Both the position numbers and the translations under genes were made by a program. A stretch of 64,000 nucleotides of DNA from Acidobacteria bacterium UBA2994. Its GTDB lineage: Bacteria > Acidobacteriota > Vicinamibacteria > Vicinamibacterales > UBA8438. Below are positions 1-9,291 of the stretch, piece after piece. The notes under the pieces were generated by a model. It worked only from the letters and a program-made list of their open reading frames with translations. It had not been told where the DNA came from and did no database searches. The stretch's first letter is position 1. Each line of letters opens with the position of its first letter. The stretch lies in assembly GCA_002346545.1 (NCBI GenBank), contig DEAA01000064.1, positions 46,312 through 110,311 of the forward strand, written 5' to 3'.

Positions 1-1736
1 AGGGCAAAGATGAACAGGTTGTTGCCGATGCTTGGTCGGTGGTCAGGGTTCAGCCGGGCCAGTACACCGGTGTTTAGCGAGCGGCCGGTGCTGACCGCCA
101 CATACTGCTGGCCCTCGATGGCGTAGGTCACCGGAAACCCGGTCACTGGCGATCCGATGTTGATCTCCCAGAGCAGTTCTCCGGTGTCCTGGTCGATAGC
201 CTTGAAGCGGCCATTCGAGTCGCCGAAGAACAGCAGGTGCCCGCCGGTGGCGACCACCGACATCGTGAAGGCCTCCTGATCGTGGCTCCAGGTGACCTCG
301 CCGGTCTCCACCGAGATCGCCTCAATGGTGCCGAGTTGCTGTTCGCCAGGCGTGATCTGCGCCCGGACGTTTAGTGAGTACCAGCCGTTTCCGGAGTCGA
401 CCATGACCCGGCCACAGGTATGGCGGAGCGGCATGTACATGTGGTTCGTGAGGGGGCTATAGGCGCCTGCCTCCCAGTCCTTGCCGCCTTGCCAGATGGG
501 GCACGCCATGACCTCTTGGCCGTTTCCCGTGAAGACCACCTCGGAGTTTTCGGTCACCGCACCGGTCGCTCCGTCGATATGACTTACCACGTTCTGGCTG
601 ACCGACGGGGTTGCCCAGAGAAACTCGCCTGTCTCGCGATCGAGCGTGTAGATGATCCCGGTCTTGCCCGGGATGCCGGTGACCACCCGCCGGCGCTCCC
701 CTGACTCCAGTCGCGGGTTGATCCAGGCGACTGCCTCCGGGTTCGGCGCCACCGCGGTGTCGACCAGGATCCGTTCGAACGGGTGATCCAGATCCCAGTG
801 GTCGTTTAAGTGTTGGTAGTACCAGCGGATCTCGCCGGTGGTCCCGTCGAGCGCGAGTGTGGAGTTGTGGTACAGGTGCGTGTTAGTGACGCCGCCCACC
901 AGGAACTTTGGCGCGGGCGAGGTTACTGACGTGCCGATGTAGACGAGGTCCAGTTCGGGGTCGTAGCTCGGCACCATCCAGGCGCCCACGTGCTTGCGCT
1001 CCTCGTAGGGCAGCCCTCCCCAGGTCTCGTCGCCAGGTTCCCCTGGGCGGGGGATGGTCCGGCGGCGCCACAGCTCCTCTCCAGTGCGCGCGTTGTGGGC
1101 GGTAATGACGCAGGCGTCTGGGCCAGAGTCCGGCATACAGCCCCGGCCAGAGTAGATCCTGCCATTGCCGATGATCGGACCGGATGACTGGTGGGCCGGT
1201 AGTTCCCGATAGTCGAGGATCTGAGTCTCCCACACTAGTTCCCCGGACGAGGCGTCGAGCGCGAACACGTAGTCGTCGGCGCTGGTGTCGATGATGAGGC
1301 CTTCGTAGATTGCCAGGTTGCGGTTGATCCTGGAGAGCATGGGGATGATGTAGTCGTCCAGATCGTCCGGCAGGTTCCGACGATACTCCCAGACGAGGTC
1401 GCCGGTGGCGGCGTCCAGTGCCTGGATGACGTCGCCCGGATTCGGCATGTACATCATGCCGTCGTAGACCAGCGGAGTGCCCTGGTTGCTGCCGTCGTTT
1501 AGCGCCCGGGTCCACACCATGCGCAGTTGGTCGACATTGCTCCGGTCGATCGTGTCGAGCGGGCTGTAGCCCCAGCCATTCAGGGTGCGCCGCCACATCG
1601 GCCAGTCTTCGGGCGCCGGGTTTTGCAGCATGGCGTCGGTCACCGGGACGAAGTCGGCCGGCTGGGCTGCGGCTGGGCCGGCCAGGACGGTCGTCACCAA
1701 CAGGAGTGCGGCGGTCGCGCTACGGGTATGGGGCAT
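1..1736 (-). CDS. PQQ-dependent alcohol dehydrogenase-like quinoprotein (3' end outside window)
   Basis: Exported eight-bladed beta-propeller quinoprotein that probably oxidises alcohols or aldoses in the periplasm using pyrroloquinoline quinone. The ATG at 1734-1736 opens a Sec signal peptide (residues 1 to about 25, ending AGPAAAQ). The mature protein starts with the family signature DWPMWRRTLNGWGYSPL and then repeats the blade pattern (A-L-D-x-x-T-G-x-x-x-W) several times, for example ALDAATGDLVWEYRR and TLDRETGEFLWATP. Cys200 and Cys209 lie close together in a loop. No CxxCH motif is seen, so this is the haem-free type. About 578 codons are visible and the last blade is nearly complete, so little is missing. 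The long reading frame runs off the start of the window. Electrons would need a separate cytochrome c. The methanol/ethanol dehydrogenase-like family is clear; the substrate is not. Confidence 0.9.
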   Translation of the reverse strand, partial: MPHTRSATAALLLVTTVLAGPAAAQPADFVPVTDAMLQNPAPEDWPMWRRTLNGWGYSPLDTIDRSNVDQLRMVWTRALNDGSNQGTPLVYDGMMYMPNPGDVIQALDAATGDLVWEYRRNLPDDLDDYIIPMLSRINRNLAIYEGLIIDTSADDYVFALDASSGELVWETQILDYRELPAHQSSGPIIGNGRIYSGRGCMPDSGPDACVITAHNARTGEELWRRRTIPRPGEPGDETWGGLPYEERKHVGAWMVPSYDPELDLVYIGTSVTSPAPKFLVGGVTNTHLYHNSTLALDGTTGEIRWYYQHLNDHWDLDHPFERILVDTAVAPNPEAVAWINPRLESGERRRVVTGIPGKTGIIYTLDRETGEFLWATPSVSQNVVSHIDGATGAVTENSEVVFTGNGQEVMACPIWQGGKDWEAGAYSPLTNHMYMPLRHTCGRVMVDSGNGWYSLNVRAQITPGEQQLGTIEAISVETGEVTWSHDQEAFTMSVVATGGHLLFFGDSNGRFKAIDQDTGELLWEINIGSPVTGFPVTYAIEGQQYVAVSTGRSLNTGVLARLNPDHRPSIGNNLFIFA

Positions 1737-1756
1737 TTCGACTCTGCCAGGTTGGG

Positions 1757-2767
1757 TTAGTTCGAAGCGCGACGACGCCCAGACGGACGCTGTCCAAGTG
1801 CCCGTTGCATCACTTCGTACTGCACTCCGATGATTCGGCCGATCGACTGGATCCAGTAGTCGGCGTCGTGACGGCCAGCCATCTGCATATAGTCGAACGG
1901 GATGTCGCGTTCCATCAAGATGCCGGCTAGCTCTCGCGCGCCGCTGATGAGGCGGTCTTCGGTGCCACAATCTAGGTAGATGTGAGGCAGTGCCTCCTGC
2001 GGCACCTGATCGATCAGGGTGAACGGGTCGTAGGCGTCGGCGTCCTCGGCGGTCACGAACTCGGTTCCCTCCGGGGTCCGTTCCACCTGGCTACTGAAGC
2101 CGTCGATGCCGATGAGCGGGTTCGGTTGTTGCCGCCGCCGTTCGCGTTCGGCCCGCTGTGCTTCGGTTAACTGCCGTCTCGGCTGGCGGGGTGGCTCCTC
2201 TCCACGCATCCGTCTTGAAACCTGCCGCGCATGCTCCAGCGCGCCGCTGGTGCTCCCGATGGAGATGAAGAGCTCAGGGTTGCGCAGACCCAAGCTTATC
2301 GAGCCGTAGCCGCCCATGGAGAGTCCTGCGATCGCCCGACCCTCTCGTCTGGCGATCGTCCGGAAGTTCCAGTCCACGTGGCTCACCACATCCACCACGA
2401 TGTGGTCTTCCCAGTTGTTGGTCTGGCCACCGGTGCTTTCGGCCCAGTTGGCGTACCACGAGTTCCCGCCGTCGGGCATCACCACGATGAGGTCGTCGTA
2501 GAGGCTGGCGTAGAACGGCGTGCCGTTGGCGAGTCCCCAGGCGGTGTAGTTCTGGGTCAGCCCGTGCAGGAGATACAGCACCGGATACCGTTCGGTCGAC
2601 GCCGCATAGTCGCTGGGTAGCAGGATGTTGTATTTCATGTCGCGGTCGACGGCCGGGCTGTAGAACTCGACCGTCAGTAACTCCGGTGTCTGGGCCGTGG
2701 CTGGCTGACCCAGCCCCACCAGGACAACCGCCGTCACCGTTGTTACGAGCGCTCTCTTCAGAGTCAT
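1757..2767 (-). CDS. exported esterase, alpha/beta hydrolase (esterase D/PF00756 family)
   Basis: Secreted serine esterase of 336 residues. A Sec signal peptide covers residues 1-26 (cleavage near ATAQ-TPE). The nucleophile elbow GLSMGG places the catalytic Ser at 150. Asp271 (CGTEDRL) and His300 (AGRHDADYW) complete a plausible triad, and the HGLTQN segment near residue 68 fits the oxyanion hole. An Arg/Gln-rich insertion (about 183-214) between Ser and Asp is unusual and looks like a flexible loop. The ATG follows AGGAGA by 4 nt, so the start is secure. It lies 20 bp upstream of the quinoprotein on the same strand, so the two are probably co-transcribed. The family includes feruloyl, acetylxylan and S-formylglutathione esterases; the substrate cannot be chosen from sequence. 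Confidence 0.88.
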   Translation of the reverse strand: MTLKRALVTTVTAVVLVGLGQPATAQTPELLTVEFYSPAVDRDMKYNILLPSDYAASTERYPVLYLLHGLTQNYTAWGLANGTPFYASLYDDLIVVMPDGGNSWYANWAESTGGQTNNWEDHIVVDVVSHVDWNFRTIARREGRAIAGLSMGGYGSISLGLRNPELFISIGSTSGALEHARQVSRRMRGEEPPRQPRRQLTEAQRAERERRRQQPNPLIGIDGFSSQVERTPEGTEFVTAEDADAYDPFTLIDQVPQEALPHIYLDCGTEDRLISGARELAGILMERDIPFDYMQMAGRHDADYWIQSIGRIIGVQYEVMQRALGQRPSGRRRASN

Positions 2768-2834
2768 GTATTCTCCTGCCGGTTGCTGTCGCGTTCGCCC
2801 TTCATCTTAATCCCGTCAGTCCGAGGTGCATCCG

Positions 2835-4145
2835 TCAATAGGGGAGGCCGGTGCGCCAGTCACCAATCGCCAGCTCCCGGCTCGCGAACTGGTAGATCAC
2901 GAGCCGTTTGCCGGCCAGACGGTCTCGTCCCTGCTGCCGCTGAGCGGCCAGTAGCTGACGCGTGGCGTAGCTTCCGGCGTCGTTCTGACGCAGCGCATCG
3001 AGGGGACGACCCAGGCGTAGGCTCAGCTGTTCGGTTAGACCCGCCGCGGTACCCCAACCAAGCGCCTCCAGTGAGTAGATGTTGGCGAAGCTATCCCCAA
3101 GTAACAGGATCTCGGCGGTGGGATCAGGTTGCCACCCCTGCCCTTCCGGATCCAGTACCTGCGTCAGCGTCACCCGTTCGGCCGCTCGGTCCGCTTGTGC
3201 CTGAGGCAGGTTCAGGAGCGCCAGCGTGTCGCCCTGGTTCCTTGCCTGGCGGGTGGCGGTCGAGTAGGTGCGTGGCGCTCCAGCCCAGTCGAGGTCGAGC
3301 GACTCGATGTGGTCTGCGAGTAGGTCACTGGCCAGGTCGACGCCGGCTGGGGTCCAGTGGGTATCGCTTCGAAGATACAGTGGGACGTCGTCGATCTGAC
3401 GTGCCTGCCAAAAGTCCGCCGTCAGATCGACGATGTCGATGCCCTCCGCGCGCACCGCGTCCAACCAGGCCGCCTGCGAGGTGTTGCGCATCGGTTCCAC
3501 GGCGTTCTCTGCCCGCCGTACGTAGCGGTCGGGATAGATGGTGGGTTTGAGGGGCACCGGGACCACGACCAGCGCGATCCCGCGTGCCTGCAAAGCGTCG
3601 CGCAGCTCGATGAGTGCAGCCCGGGGATCTGGCTCGACGTCGGGGTCCGCCAGGAGACGGGCGGCCAGGCGTTCCGGTTCGAGAAACCCTGGCCCCGTCA
3701 CATACTCCACGTCCGGGCGGTAGAACAGCCAGCCACCCCGGCCCGGATAGACAGACTCGGTCGAGCCACCCAGCCAGCTGGTGACGACCAGATTCACCAT
3801 AGGCACCAGTGCGTCGATCAGCGGCGATCGTTCTTCCAGCGACGTTTCGTAGTCGGCGATGTTGACGCCGACACGCTCGTTGGCTAGCGCCAGCGCGTCG
3901 ATCCAGCCGTCGACGGCGGCGACCGACGAGATCTCGTCCCAGACCGGGGGGAGGGTGCGCGGATCGAGCACGCTGGGCCAACGTCCGGGATCGGCCCGCA
4001 AGTCCGCGATGGTGTGCCAGCCGAGCGTCCCAACCAGGAAAACGAGCGCGCCGGCCGTCAAGAGACGACTGACCGGGGCCGTTACCACGGTCTGGCCCAC
4101 CTCGTTGCGCGCCTGGCGTTCCCGTTCCTCGGGTGTGGTCAGCAT
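2835..4145 (-). CDS. AlgJ/AlgX-like SGNH O-acetyltransferase partner of MBOAT
   Basis: Membrane-anchored periplasmic SGNH-fold protein of 436 residues. One transmembrane helix (about 25-43) follows a short cytoplasmic N terminus. The Ser of the GDS motif is Ser352 (LLLGDSFANIYS) and the Asp/His pair is Asp261 and His263 (SDTHWTPAGV), the arrangement used by AlgJ/AlgX-type acetyltransferases. The start codon lies 2 bp after the stop of the upstream MBOAT gene, so the two are translationally coupled. Inferred role: transfer of acetyl groups, delivered across the membrane by the MBOAT, onto an extracellular polysaccharide. No alginate or other exopolysaccharide synthesis genes are in view, so the acceptor is unknown. 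Confidence 0.85.
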   Translation of the reverse strand: MLTTPEERERQARNEVGQTVVTAPVSRLLTAGALVFLVGTLGWHTIADLRADPGRWPSVLDPRTLPPVWDEISSVAAVDGWIDALALANERVGVNIADYETSLEERSPLIDALVPMVNLVVTSWLGGSTESVYPGRGGWLFYRPDVEYVTGPGFLEPERLAARLLADPDVEPDPRAALIELRDALQARGIALVVVPVPLKPTIYPDRYVRRAENAVEPMRNTSQAAWLDAVRAEGIDIVDLTADFWQARQIDDVPLYLRSDTHWTPAGVDLASDLLADHIESLDLDWAGAPRTYSTATRQARNQGDTLALLNLPQAQADRAAERVTLTQVLDPEGQGWQPDPTAEILLLGDSFANIYSLEALGWGTAAGLTEQLSLRLGRPLDALRQNDAGSYATRQLLAAQRQQGRDRLAGKRLVIYQFASRELAIGDWRTGLPY

Positions 4146-4147
4146 GG

Positions 4148-5560
4148 TCAGAAGATGAAGTAGATGAACGGGTTGAATGTCTGGCTAGCCATCAGGCTCA
4201 CTGAGATGCCGAGCAGCACTAGGCACCACGCGGCCCTGAGGGGGGTCAGGGTGCGGGTGAAGTTCCAGGTCTGCGGCGCTGTCCACACCACCAGCGCGGC
4301 GACGACCAGGGTCAGCGCGTAGTAGGGCTGATACAGAAGTCCGCCTACCAGCGCCGACTCGGGTGGGGTCGGGGCCAAGCCGACGAGCGCGGCCAGGTAG
4401 CCAAGCGCCACAGCGAGCGTCGGCGCACGGAAGAACACCCACGCCAGACAGACGATGGCGAACGTGACCGCCGTGGCGGCGGTGGCCGGCAGACGGCGAT
4501 ACAGGCTGGTCTTGCCGCGGCTCCGCTCGAACGCCAGCATGGCGCCGTGGATGCCGCCCCAGATGATGAAGTTCCAGGAGGCGCCATGCCAGAGACCGCC
4601 CAGCAGCATCACGGTCATGAGGTTCACGTAGGTGCGGAGCCGGCCCTTGCGGTTTCCGCCGAGCGGCAGATAGAGGTAGTCCCGCAGGAAGAACGAGAGT
4701 GACAGGTGCCAGCGCTGCCAGAACTCGGTGATCGACCGGGCCCGATACGGAGAGTCGAAGTTCTTCGGAAACACGAAGCCCAGCATCAGACCGAGCCCGA
4801 CCGCCATGTCGCTGTAGCCGCTGAAATCGAAGTAGATCTGGAACGCATACGCCACCAAGCCGTACCAGGCGTCGATGACATGCAGTGCGCCCGCTTCGAA
4901 GCAGGTGTCGGCGATCTTGCCAGCCGGGTTCGCCAGCATGACCTTCTTCGCCATGCCGCAGGCAACGAACGACACGCCACGCGCGAACTTGGCTACGGTG
5001 TGTTCCCGGCTGCGAAGCTGGTCGGACACCTCGCGGAACCTGACAATCGGACCGGCGACCAGCTGTGGGAACAGCGCCACGTAACAGGCGAAATCGATGA
5101 TGTTCGAGAGCGGGCGCGCCTGACCGCGGTAGATGTCGATGGTGTAGCTCATCGACTGGAAGGTGTAGAAGCTGATGCCGAGCGGCAGCGTGACGCGAAA
5201 GAAGGTCTCCCACTGCAGGTGGTCGGCGCCCAACGCGCTCACCAGCACGTTGTAGTTCTCCAGTCCGAAGTTGAAGTACTTGAAGAATCCGAGCAGACCC
5301 AGGTTCGTGACGATGGAGACGGTCAGGGCGGCGCGGTGTCGTCGGGTGCGCGGCCCTGGTTCGCCCACCACTAGTCCGCAACCGTAGTCGACGAGCGTGC
5401 TGAAGAGCATGAGCAGCACGAACGCCGGGTTCCACCAGCCGTAGAAGACGTAGCTGAGCGACGCGAGCAGTAGGTGGCGTAGCCGCTGTGGCGCGAGGTA
5501 GTAGGCAGCCAGCGTGAGCGGCAGGAAGACGAAAACGAAGATGTATGAGGAGAAGACCAC
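4148..5560 (-). CDS. MBOAT family membrane O-acyltransferase (AlgI-like)
   Basis: Polytopic inner-membrane protein of 470 residues with about ten or more hydrophobic helices. It has the AlgI/DltB signatures: LPLGISFYTFQSMSY, YFDFSGYSDMAVGLG, the RSITEFWQRWHLSLS loop, and LGGLWHGASWNF with the invariant catalytic His. The family moves acyl groups from a cytoplasmic donor to an extracytoplasmic acceptor. The start is a GTG at 5558-5560; an in-frame stop sits a few codons upstream, so no earlier start is possible. The partner SGNH gene follows with a 2 bp gap. A TATGAT box about 24 bp before the start is a plausible promoter. The gene is divergent from the quinoprotein lipoprotein gene at 5662. 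Confidence 0.92.
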   Translation of the reverse strand: MVFSSYIFVFVFLPLTLAAYYLAPQRLRHLLLASLSYVFYGWWNPAFVLLMLFSTLVDYGCGLVVGEPGPRTRRHRAALTVSIVTNLGLLGFFKYFNFGLENYNVLVSALGADHLQWETFFRVTLPLGISFYTFQSMSYTIDIYRGQARPLSNIIDFACYVALFPQLVAGPIVRFREVSDQLRSREHTVAKFARGVSFVACGMAKKVMLANPAGKIADTCFEAGALHVIDAWYGLVAYAFQIYFDFSGYSDMAVGLGLMLGFVFPKNFDSPYRARSITEFWQRWHLSLSFFLRDYLYLPLGGNRKGRLRTYVNLMTVMLLGGLWHGASWNFIIWGGIHGAMLAFERSRGKTSLYRRLPATAATAVTFAIVCLAWVFFRAPTLAVALGYLAALVGLAPTPPESALVGGLLYQPYYALTLVVAALVVWTAPQTWNFTRTLTPLRAAWCLVLLGISVSLMASQTFNPFIYFIF

Positions 5561-5583
5561 CGCGGTTGCCGGGGGACCAGCCC

Positions 5584-5589
5584 ATCATA
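5584..5589 (-). promoter_or_regulatory. putative -10 box (TATGAT) for the MBOAT-SGNH operon
   Basis: TATGAT read on the minus strand, 23 bases upstream of the GTG start at 5560. No convincing -35 hexamer is visible. The same hexamer also occurs before the genes at 38879 and 60240. Confidence 0.35.
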
Positions 5590-5619
5590 GCGCGGAAGCC
5601 GGTGCGCACCGTCACGCCA

Positions 5620-5625
5620 TATAAT
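5620..5625 (+). promoter_or_regulatory. putative -10 box (TATAAT) for the quinoprotein lipoprotein gene
   Basis: Perfect TATAAT 36 bases before the GTG at 5662. It would give a leader of about 30 nt that contains the GGGAGG ribosome-binding site. No clear -35 box. Confidence 0.45.
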
Positions 5626-5661
5626 GCGGGCCTCGACGCGATATCTGACGGGAGGTTCTCC

Positions 5662-7533
5662 GTGACACGTGCGCACACCAATCCTGGCGGCCTGTTCATC
5701 GCCGTATTGTCGTGGCTCTGGCTCGCTGGGTGTGGCTCGCCAGGCCCTGGCGATACGGTCGGGGACGACGCGGCTCCTCCAACGGCTGCCGTCAGCGGCG
5801 ACTGGCCCATGTATCGCTACGATCTCGCGGCGACCGGGTATTCGCCGCTTGGCGAGATCACCGTAGCGAACGTGTCCACGCTGACCGAGGCCTGGACCCA
5901 TTCGCTGACGCCCGTTGATCCGGAGGCACGCGGACCGAACTCGCAGATGACGCCGATCGTGGTCGACGGGGTCCTCTATGGGACCGCGGCCGACCGGGTG
6001 GTGGCGCTTGATCCCGCCACGGGCGCCGAGTTGTGGAGACACGCGGTGGACGGGGCTCGTCCCTCGCGTCGCGGGGTTTCGTACTGGCCAGGTGGTGCCG
6101 GCCTCAAGCCTCGCATCATCTTTACCACGGGGCTCCATCTACGCGCCGTCGATGCCGCCACGGGCACTCCCGTCGAGGCGTTCGGCGCCGCCGGGCTGGT
6201 CGAGCTTGGCGTGCCCTACAACTCGGTGCCGATGGTGGCGGGCAACGTCGTCGTGGTTGGAGCCAACACCCCACCAGGGAGCATTGGTGGCATCGGGAAT
6301 GCCCGGGCCTACGACGCTCGAACCGGGGAGAGGTTGTGGGAGTTCTCTTCGGTCGCACAGCCAGGCGAGCCTGGTCACGATACGTGGGAGGGAGATAGCT
6401 GGCAGGACCGGTTGGGCGCGAACGCCTGGCCGTTCTACTTTTCGATGGACGAGGAGCGGGGGCTGGTCTATCTCCCGCTGGCATCGCCGATTCCTGGTGA
6501 CTATGGCGGCGACCGGTCCGGCGACAATCTCTACGGCAACTCGGTGGTGGCAGTCGACGCCGAGACCGGCGCGTATCGTTGGCACTTCCAGACCATCAGA
6601 CACGATCTTTGGGACGCCGACCCGCCGGCGCCGCCCGCGCTGTTCGACATCGGTGAGGTCCCAGCTCTAGGCGTGACCACCAAGTCGGGCTACCTGTACA
6701 TCCTCAACCGGGAAACTGGCGAACCGATCTACGGGGTCGAGGACATCGACGTGGCCCCGAGTGATGTTCCAGGCGAGGAGACCGCGGACACCCAGCCGGT
6801 GCCGCTGCGGCCCACCGGCCTGTCGCGATTGACCTACGACTCGGCGGACCTCGTCACCGCGGAGATGACATCGGCCGAGCACGCGGCGGCCTGTGGGGAA
6901 CTGGTGGGTTCGCTTGGTGAGATCTTCAACGCCGGACCGTTCACGCCCTGGGTCTATCGGGCCCCGGGTTCGCCGCTTCGCACGACGCTGTCGTTCCCGG
7001 GGCAGGTAGGCGGCGCTAACTGGGGCGGTGTGACCGTGGACCGCGAGACCGGCTATCTCCTCGTGACGACCCAGGACATGGGCGCGCTCGGCTTCGTCGA
7101 GGACGCGCCAGACGATCACCCGTTGGCCTATCGTCGCGGAACGATGCGACCCGGGAGCTTCACCGTTCGACTCGATGACACCACGCTGCCGTGCCAGGCG
7201 CCACCCTGGGGACGATTGACCGCGGTGGACGCGGCGACCGGCGACATCGCCTGGCAGGAGACGCTGGGGGTGACCGACTCGTTGCCGGACGGGAAGCAGG
7301 CGACAGGGCGGCTGATACGCGCCGGGGCCATCACGACCGCCGGCGGACTCGCGTTCGTGGCCGGTACCGACGACAACCGGCTGCGCGCCTTCGAGACCGC
7401 GACCGGGCGTGAGGTGTGGACCGAGCGGTTGTCCGGGTTCGGCAACGCCAATCCGATGACGTATGCCGTCGACGGGAAGCAGTACGTGGCGGTGGCGGCG
7501 AACGATACACTCGTTGCCTACGCGCTGCCCTGA
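5662..7533 (+). CDS. lipoprotein PQQ-dependent dehydrogenase (quinoprotein)
   Basis: Second quinoprotein in the window, 623 residues. I chose the GTG at 5662: GGGAGG lies 6 nt upstream, and translation gives a lipoprotein leader ending in the lipobox LAGC, whereas the ATG at 5545 would put about 40 unlikely residues before it. The mature part begins with [17 protein letters not shown], the quinoprotein glucose dehydrogenase signature, and has repeated propeller blades ([38 protein letters not shown]). The segment [12 protein letters not shown] matches the PQQ-site region of the family. It is probably anchored to a membrane facing the periplasm. It is distinct from the gene at 1-1736 and transcribed the other way. 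Its 3' end overlaps the convergent racemase gene by 16 bp. Confidence 0.9.
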   Translation: MTRAHTNPGGLFIAVLSWLWLAGCGSPGPGDTVGDDAAPPTAAVSGDWPMYRYDLAATGYSPLGEITVANVSTLTEAWTHSLTPVDPEARGPNSQMTPIVVDGVLYGTAADRVVALDPATGAELWRHAVDGARPSRRGVSYWPGGAGLKPRIIFTTGLHLRAVDAATGTPVEAFGAAGLVELGVPYNSVPMVAGNVVVVGANTPPGSIGGIGNARAYDARTGERLWEFSSVAQPGEPGHDTWEGDSWQDRLGANAWPFYFSMDEERGLVYLPLASPIPGDYGGDRSGDNLYGNSVVAVDAETGAYRWHFQTIRHDLWDADPPAPPALFDIGEVPALGVTTKSGYLYILNRETGEPIYGVEDIDVAPSDVPGEETADTQPVPLRPTGLSRLTYDSADLVTAEMTSAEHAAACGELVGSLGEIFNAGPFTPWVYRAPGSPLRTTLSFPGQVGGANWGGVTVDRETGYLLVTTQDMGALGFVEDAPDDHPLAYRRGTMRPGSFTVRLDDTTLPCQAPPWGRLTAVDAATGDIAWQETLGVTDSLPDGKQATGRLIRAGAITTAGGLAFVAGTDDNRLRAFETATGREVWTERLSGFGNANPMTYAVDGKQYVAVAANDTLVAYALP

Positions 7534-8681
7534 GGATCCCGCTGGGCGATCACGCCGGCGTCGAGGAGCGCCCCGATCTCGTCCGGCGTGAGTCCCCAAT
7601 CACCGAGGGTTTCACGCGTGTGATCGCCGGGCGCTGCCGGCGCCCCGCGGACGGCGCTCGGCGTCCGGCTGAAGCGAGGCGCGGCGTTCGGCTGCCAGTG
7701 ACCGTCCCGCTGCACGAACGTCTCCCGTGCCTTAAGATGCGGGTGCTCGGGCGCCTCGGCCATGCTGAGCACCGGCGCGAAGCAGGCGTCGGTGCCTTCC
7801 AGTCGCTCCACCCACTCGTCCCGCGTGCGTGTCTTGATCCGGGCGGCCAGTCTTGCCTTGAGTTCCGGCCAGTCGTCGGACCGCGTCGACCGCGGCAGTT
7901 CGTCGGCGCTCACGCCCAGCAGGTCGAGCATCGTGTCGTAGAACCGCGGCTCGATCGGGGCGAGCGCGATGTGCTTGCCGTCGCTGGTCTCATACACATC
8001 GTAGAAATGGGCCCCGCCGTCAAGTGCGTTGTGCCGACGCTGGTCGTCCATCATGCCGGCGGCTCGGAACCCGTAGAGGCCGGTCATTAGCGACGCTGCG
8101 CCGTCGACCATCGCCGCGTCGACCACCTGCCCCTGGCCTGACGTACGGGCTTCCAGGAGCGCCGCGGTCACGCCCAGCGCCAGATAGAGCGCCCCGCCGC
8201 CGAAGTCGCCCACGAGGTTGAGGGGGGGGATCGGGCGGTCCTCGGTACCGATGGCGTGGAGGGCGCCCGTCAGTGCGATGTAGTTGAGATCGTGACCAGC
8301 CGCCGTGGCCAGGGGACCAGCCTGACCCCACCCGGTCACTCGACCGTAGACCAGTCGCTCGTTGACAGCGAGGCACTCCTCAGGGCCCAGGCCAAGACGC
8401 TCGGTGACACCAGGGCGAAATCCCTCGATCAGCGCATCGGCGTCCCGGCAGAGGCGCAGTACGAGTGCGCGACCGTCAGGATGTTTGAGATCGACCGCGG
8501 CCGACCGCCGGCTGCGATGGAGATAGGCGTGCTGGTTGGGTGTGCCGAGGCCCAGGCCGGACGGACTCAGCCGGTCCAGACGGAGCACGTCGGCCCCCAG
8601 CTCGGCCAGGAGCATGGCGGCCATCGGGCAGGGACCGATACCAGCCAGCTCGATGACCCGGACGCCGTCGAGGGGGCCCAC
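7518..8681 (-). CDS. alpha-methylacyl-CoA racemase-like (CoA-transferase family III)
   Basis: Cytosolic 387-residue member of the CaiB/BaiF class III CoA-transferase fold. Two motifs point to the racemase branch: AGHDLNY (His130) and NLVGDFGGG (Asp159) correspond to the catalytic His and Asp of 2-methylacyl-CoA racemase. The family epimerises 2-methyl (or 2-aryl) acyl-CoA so that branched chains can enter beta-oxidation. The start is a GTG. The exported cupin gene ends 13 bp upstream on the same strand, so they probably share a transcript, although their cell compartments differ. The C terminus overlaps the convergent quinoprotein gene by 16 bp. Confidence 0.87.
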   Translation of the reverse strand: MGPLDGVRVIELAGIGPCPMAAMLLAELGADVLRLDRLSPSGLGLGTPNQHAYLHRSRRSAAVDLKHPDGRALVLRLCRDADALIEGFRPGVTERLGLGPEECLAVNERLVYGRVTGWGQAGPLATAAGHDLNYIALTGALHAIGTEDRPIPPLNLVGDFGGGALYLALGVTAALLEARTSGQGQVVDAAMVDGAASLMTGLYGFRAAGMMDDQRRHNALDGGAHFYDVYETSDGKHIALAPIEPRFYDTMLDLLGVSADELPRSTRSDDWPELKARLAARIKTRTRDEWVERLEGTDACFAPVLSMAEAPEHPHLKARETFVQRDGHWQPNAAPRFSRTPSAVRGAPAAPGDHTRETLGDWGLTPDEIGALLDAGVIAQRDPQGSA

Positions 8682-8694
8682 GCGGACGTCCCGT

Positions 8695-9132
8695 CTAACG
8701 GCGCCTGGAGGGTGCCCGGTATTCCTCGTCGGTGACCGGGTCCATCCAGTTGACGCCGCCTTCGTAGACGGTGATCTGGAGCACGTGCTCGTCGTGGGCC
8801 GCGCCGTGCCAGTGTTCGATGTCTGGTCCGGTCCACCACGGTTCGCCCGGGAGCATCTCGTAGATCGGCTCGTCCCGGACCTGCGTCAATGCCCGGCCCT
8901 CTTCGACCATCAGCAGCTGGCCCCACTCGTGGGTGTGCCAGTTCGACCGAACCCCGGCGGGGAAGCGGAGTTTGATGGCGCCGAGGTTCTCATCGTCACC
9001 CCGGGTGGGGGCGCCGCCCATGAAGTTGCTCTGCCACGCGGAGATCGGTTCGCCGAGGGTGAGCACCGTGGTAACGGTTGCAACGGCCGCCGCGGCCAGA
9101 AGGAATCGAGGACGGGTGCGAAGTAGCTGCAT
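8695..9132 (-). CDS. exported single-domain cupin protein
   Basis: Small secreted protein, 145 residues, with a Sec signal peptide (1-32, ending near ISAWQ). The rest is one cupin barrel: [10 protein letters not shown] supplies the first two metal-binding His and a distal Gln, and DIEHWHGA supplies the second His motif. The cupin 2 family includes metal-dependent isomerases, dioxygenases and sensors; the activity cannot be assigned. The ATG lies 7 nt after a TATACT hexamer with no ribosome-binding site between them, which suggests leaderless transcription. The racemase gene follows at 13 bp. Confidence 0.75.
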   Translation of the reverse strand: MQLLRTRPRFLLAAAAVATVTTVLTLGEPISAWQSNFMGGAPTRGDDENLGAIKLRFPAGVRSNWHTHEWGQLLMVEEGRALTQVRDEPIYEMLPGEPWWTGPDIEHWHGAAHDEHVLQITVYEGGVNWMDPVTDEEYRAPSRRR

Positions 9133-9133
9133 G

Positions 9134-9150
9134 GGCGGCAGTATACCGCC
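9134..9150 (-). promoter_or_regulatory. -10 box TATACT 7 nt before the ATG, inside a GGCGG/CCGCC inverted repeat
   Basis: On the minus strand TATACT occupies 9145-9140 and is followed by 7 nt and then the cupin ATG at 9132. GGCGG arms at 9134-9138 and 9146-9150 flank the hexamer and would suit an operator. The string GGCGGTATACTG recurs at 49823-49834 before the locus C gene. No clear -35 box. Confidence 0.4.
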
Positions 9151-9291
9151 TGCACGCGGATGCGCCTGAAGGTCGGGTTGCTATCCCAGGCCGGCGCCGA
9201 ACCGACACCCGGCCATCGGCGTTGACGCCTCCGTGTTGAACGGTCCACAATGCCGCTCGCCATTCGCGGTCCCACTAGCATCGTAAAATCC

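Noticed and set aside
4185..5810. 541-codon minus-strand open frame overlapping the MBOAT gene
   Set aside because: Same strand but a different frame; the MBOAT frame has all family motifs and this one reads as Arg/His/Pro-rich noise.
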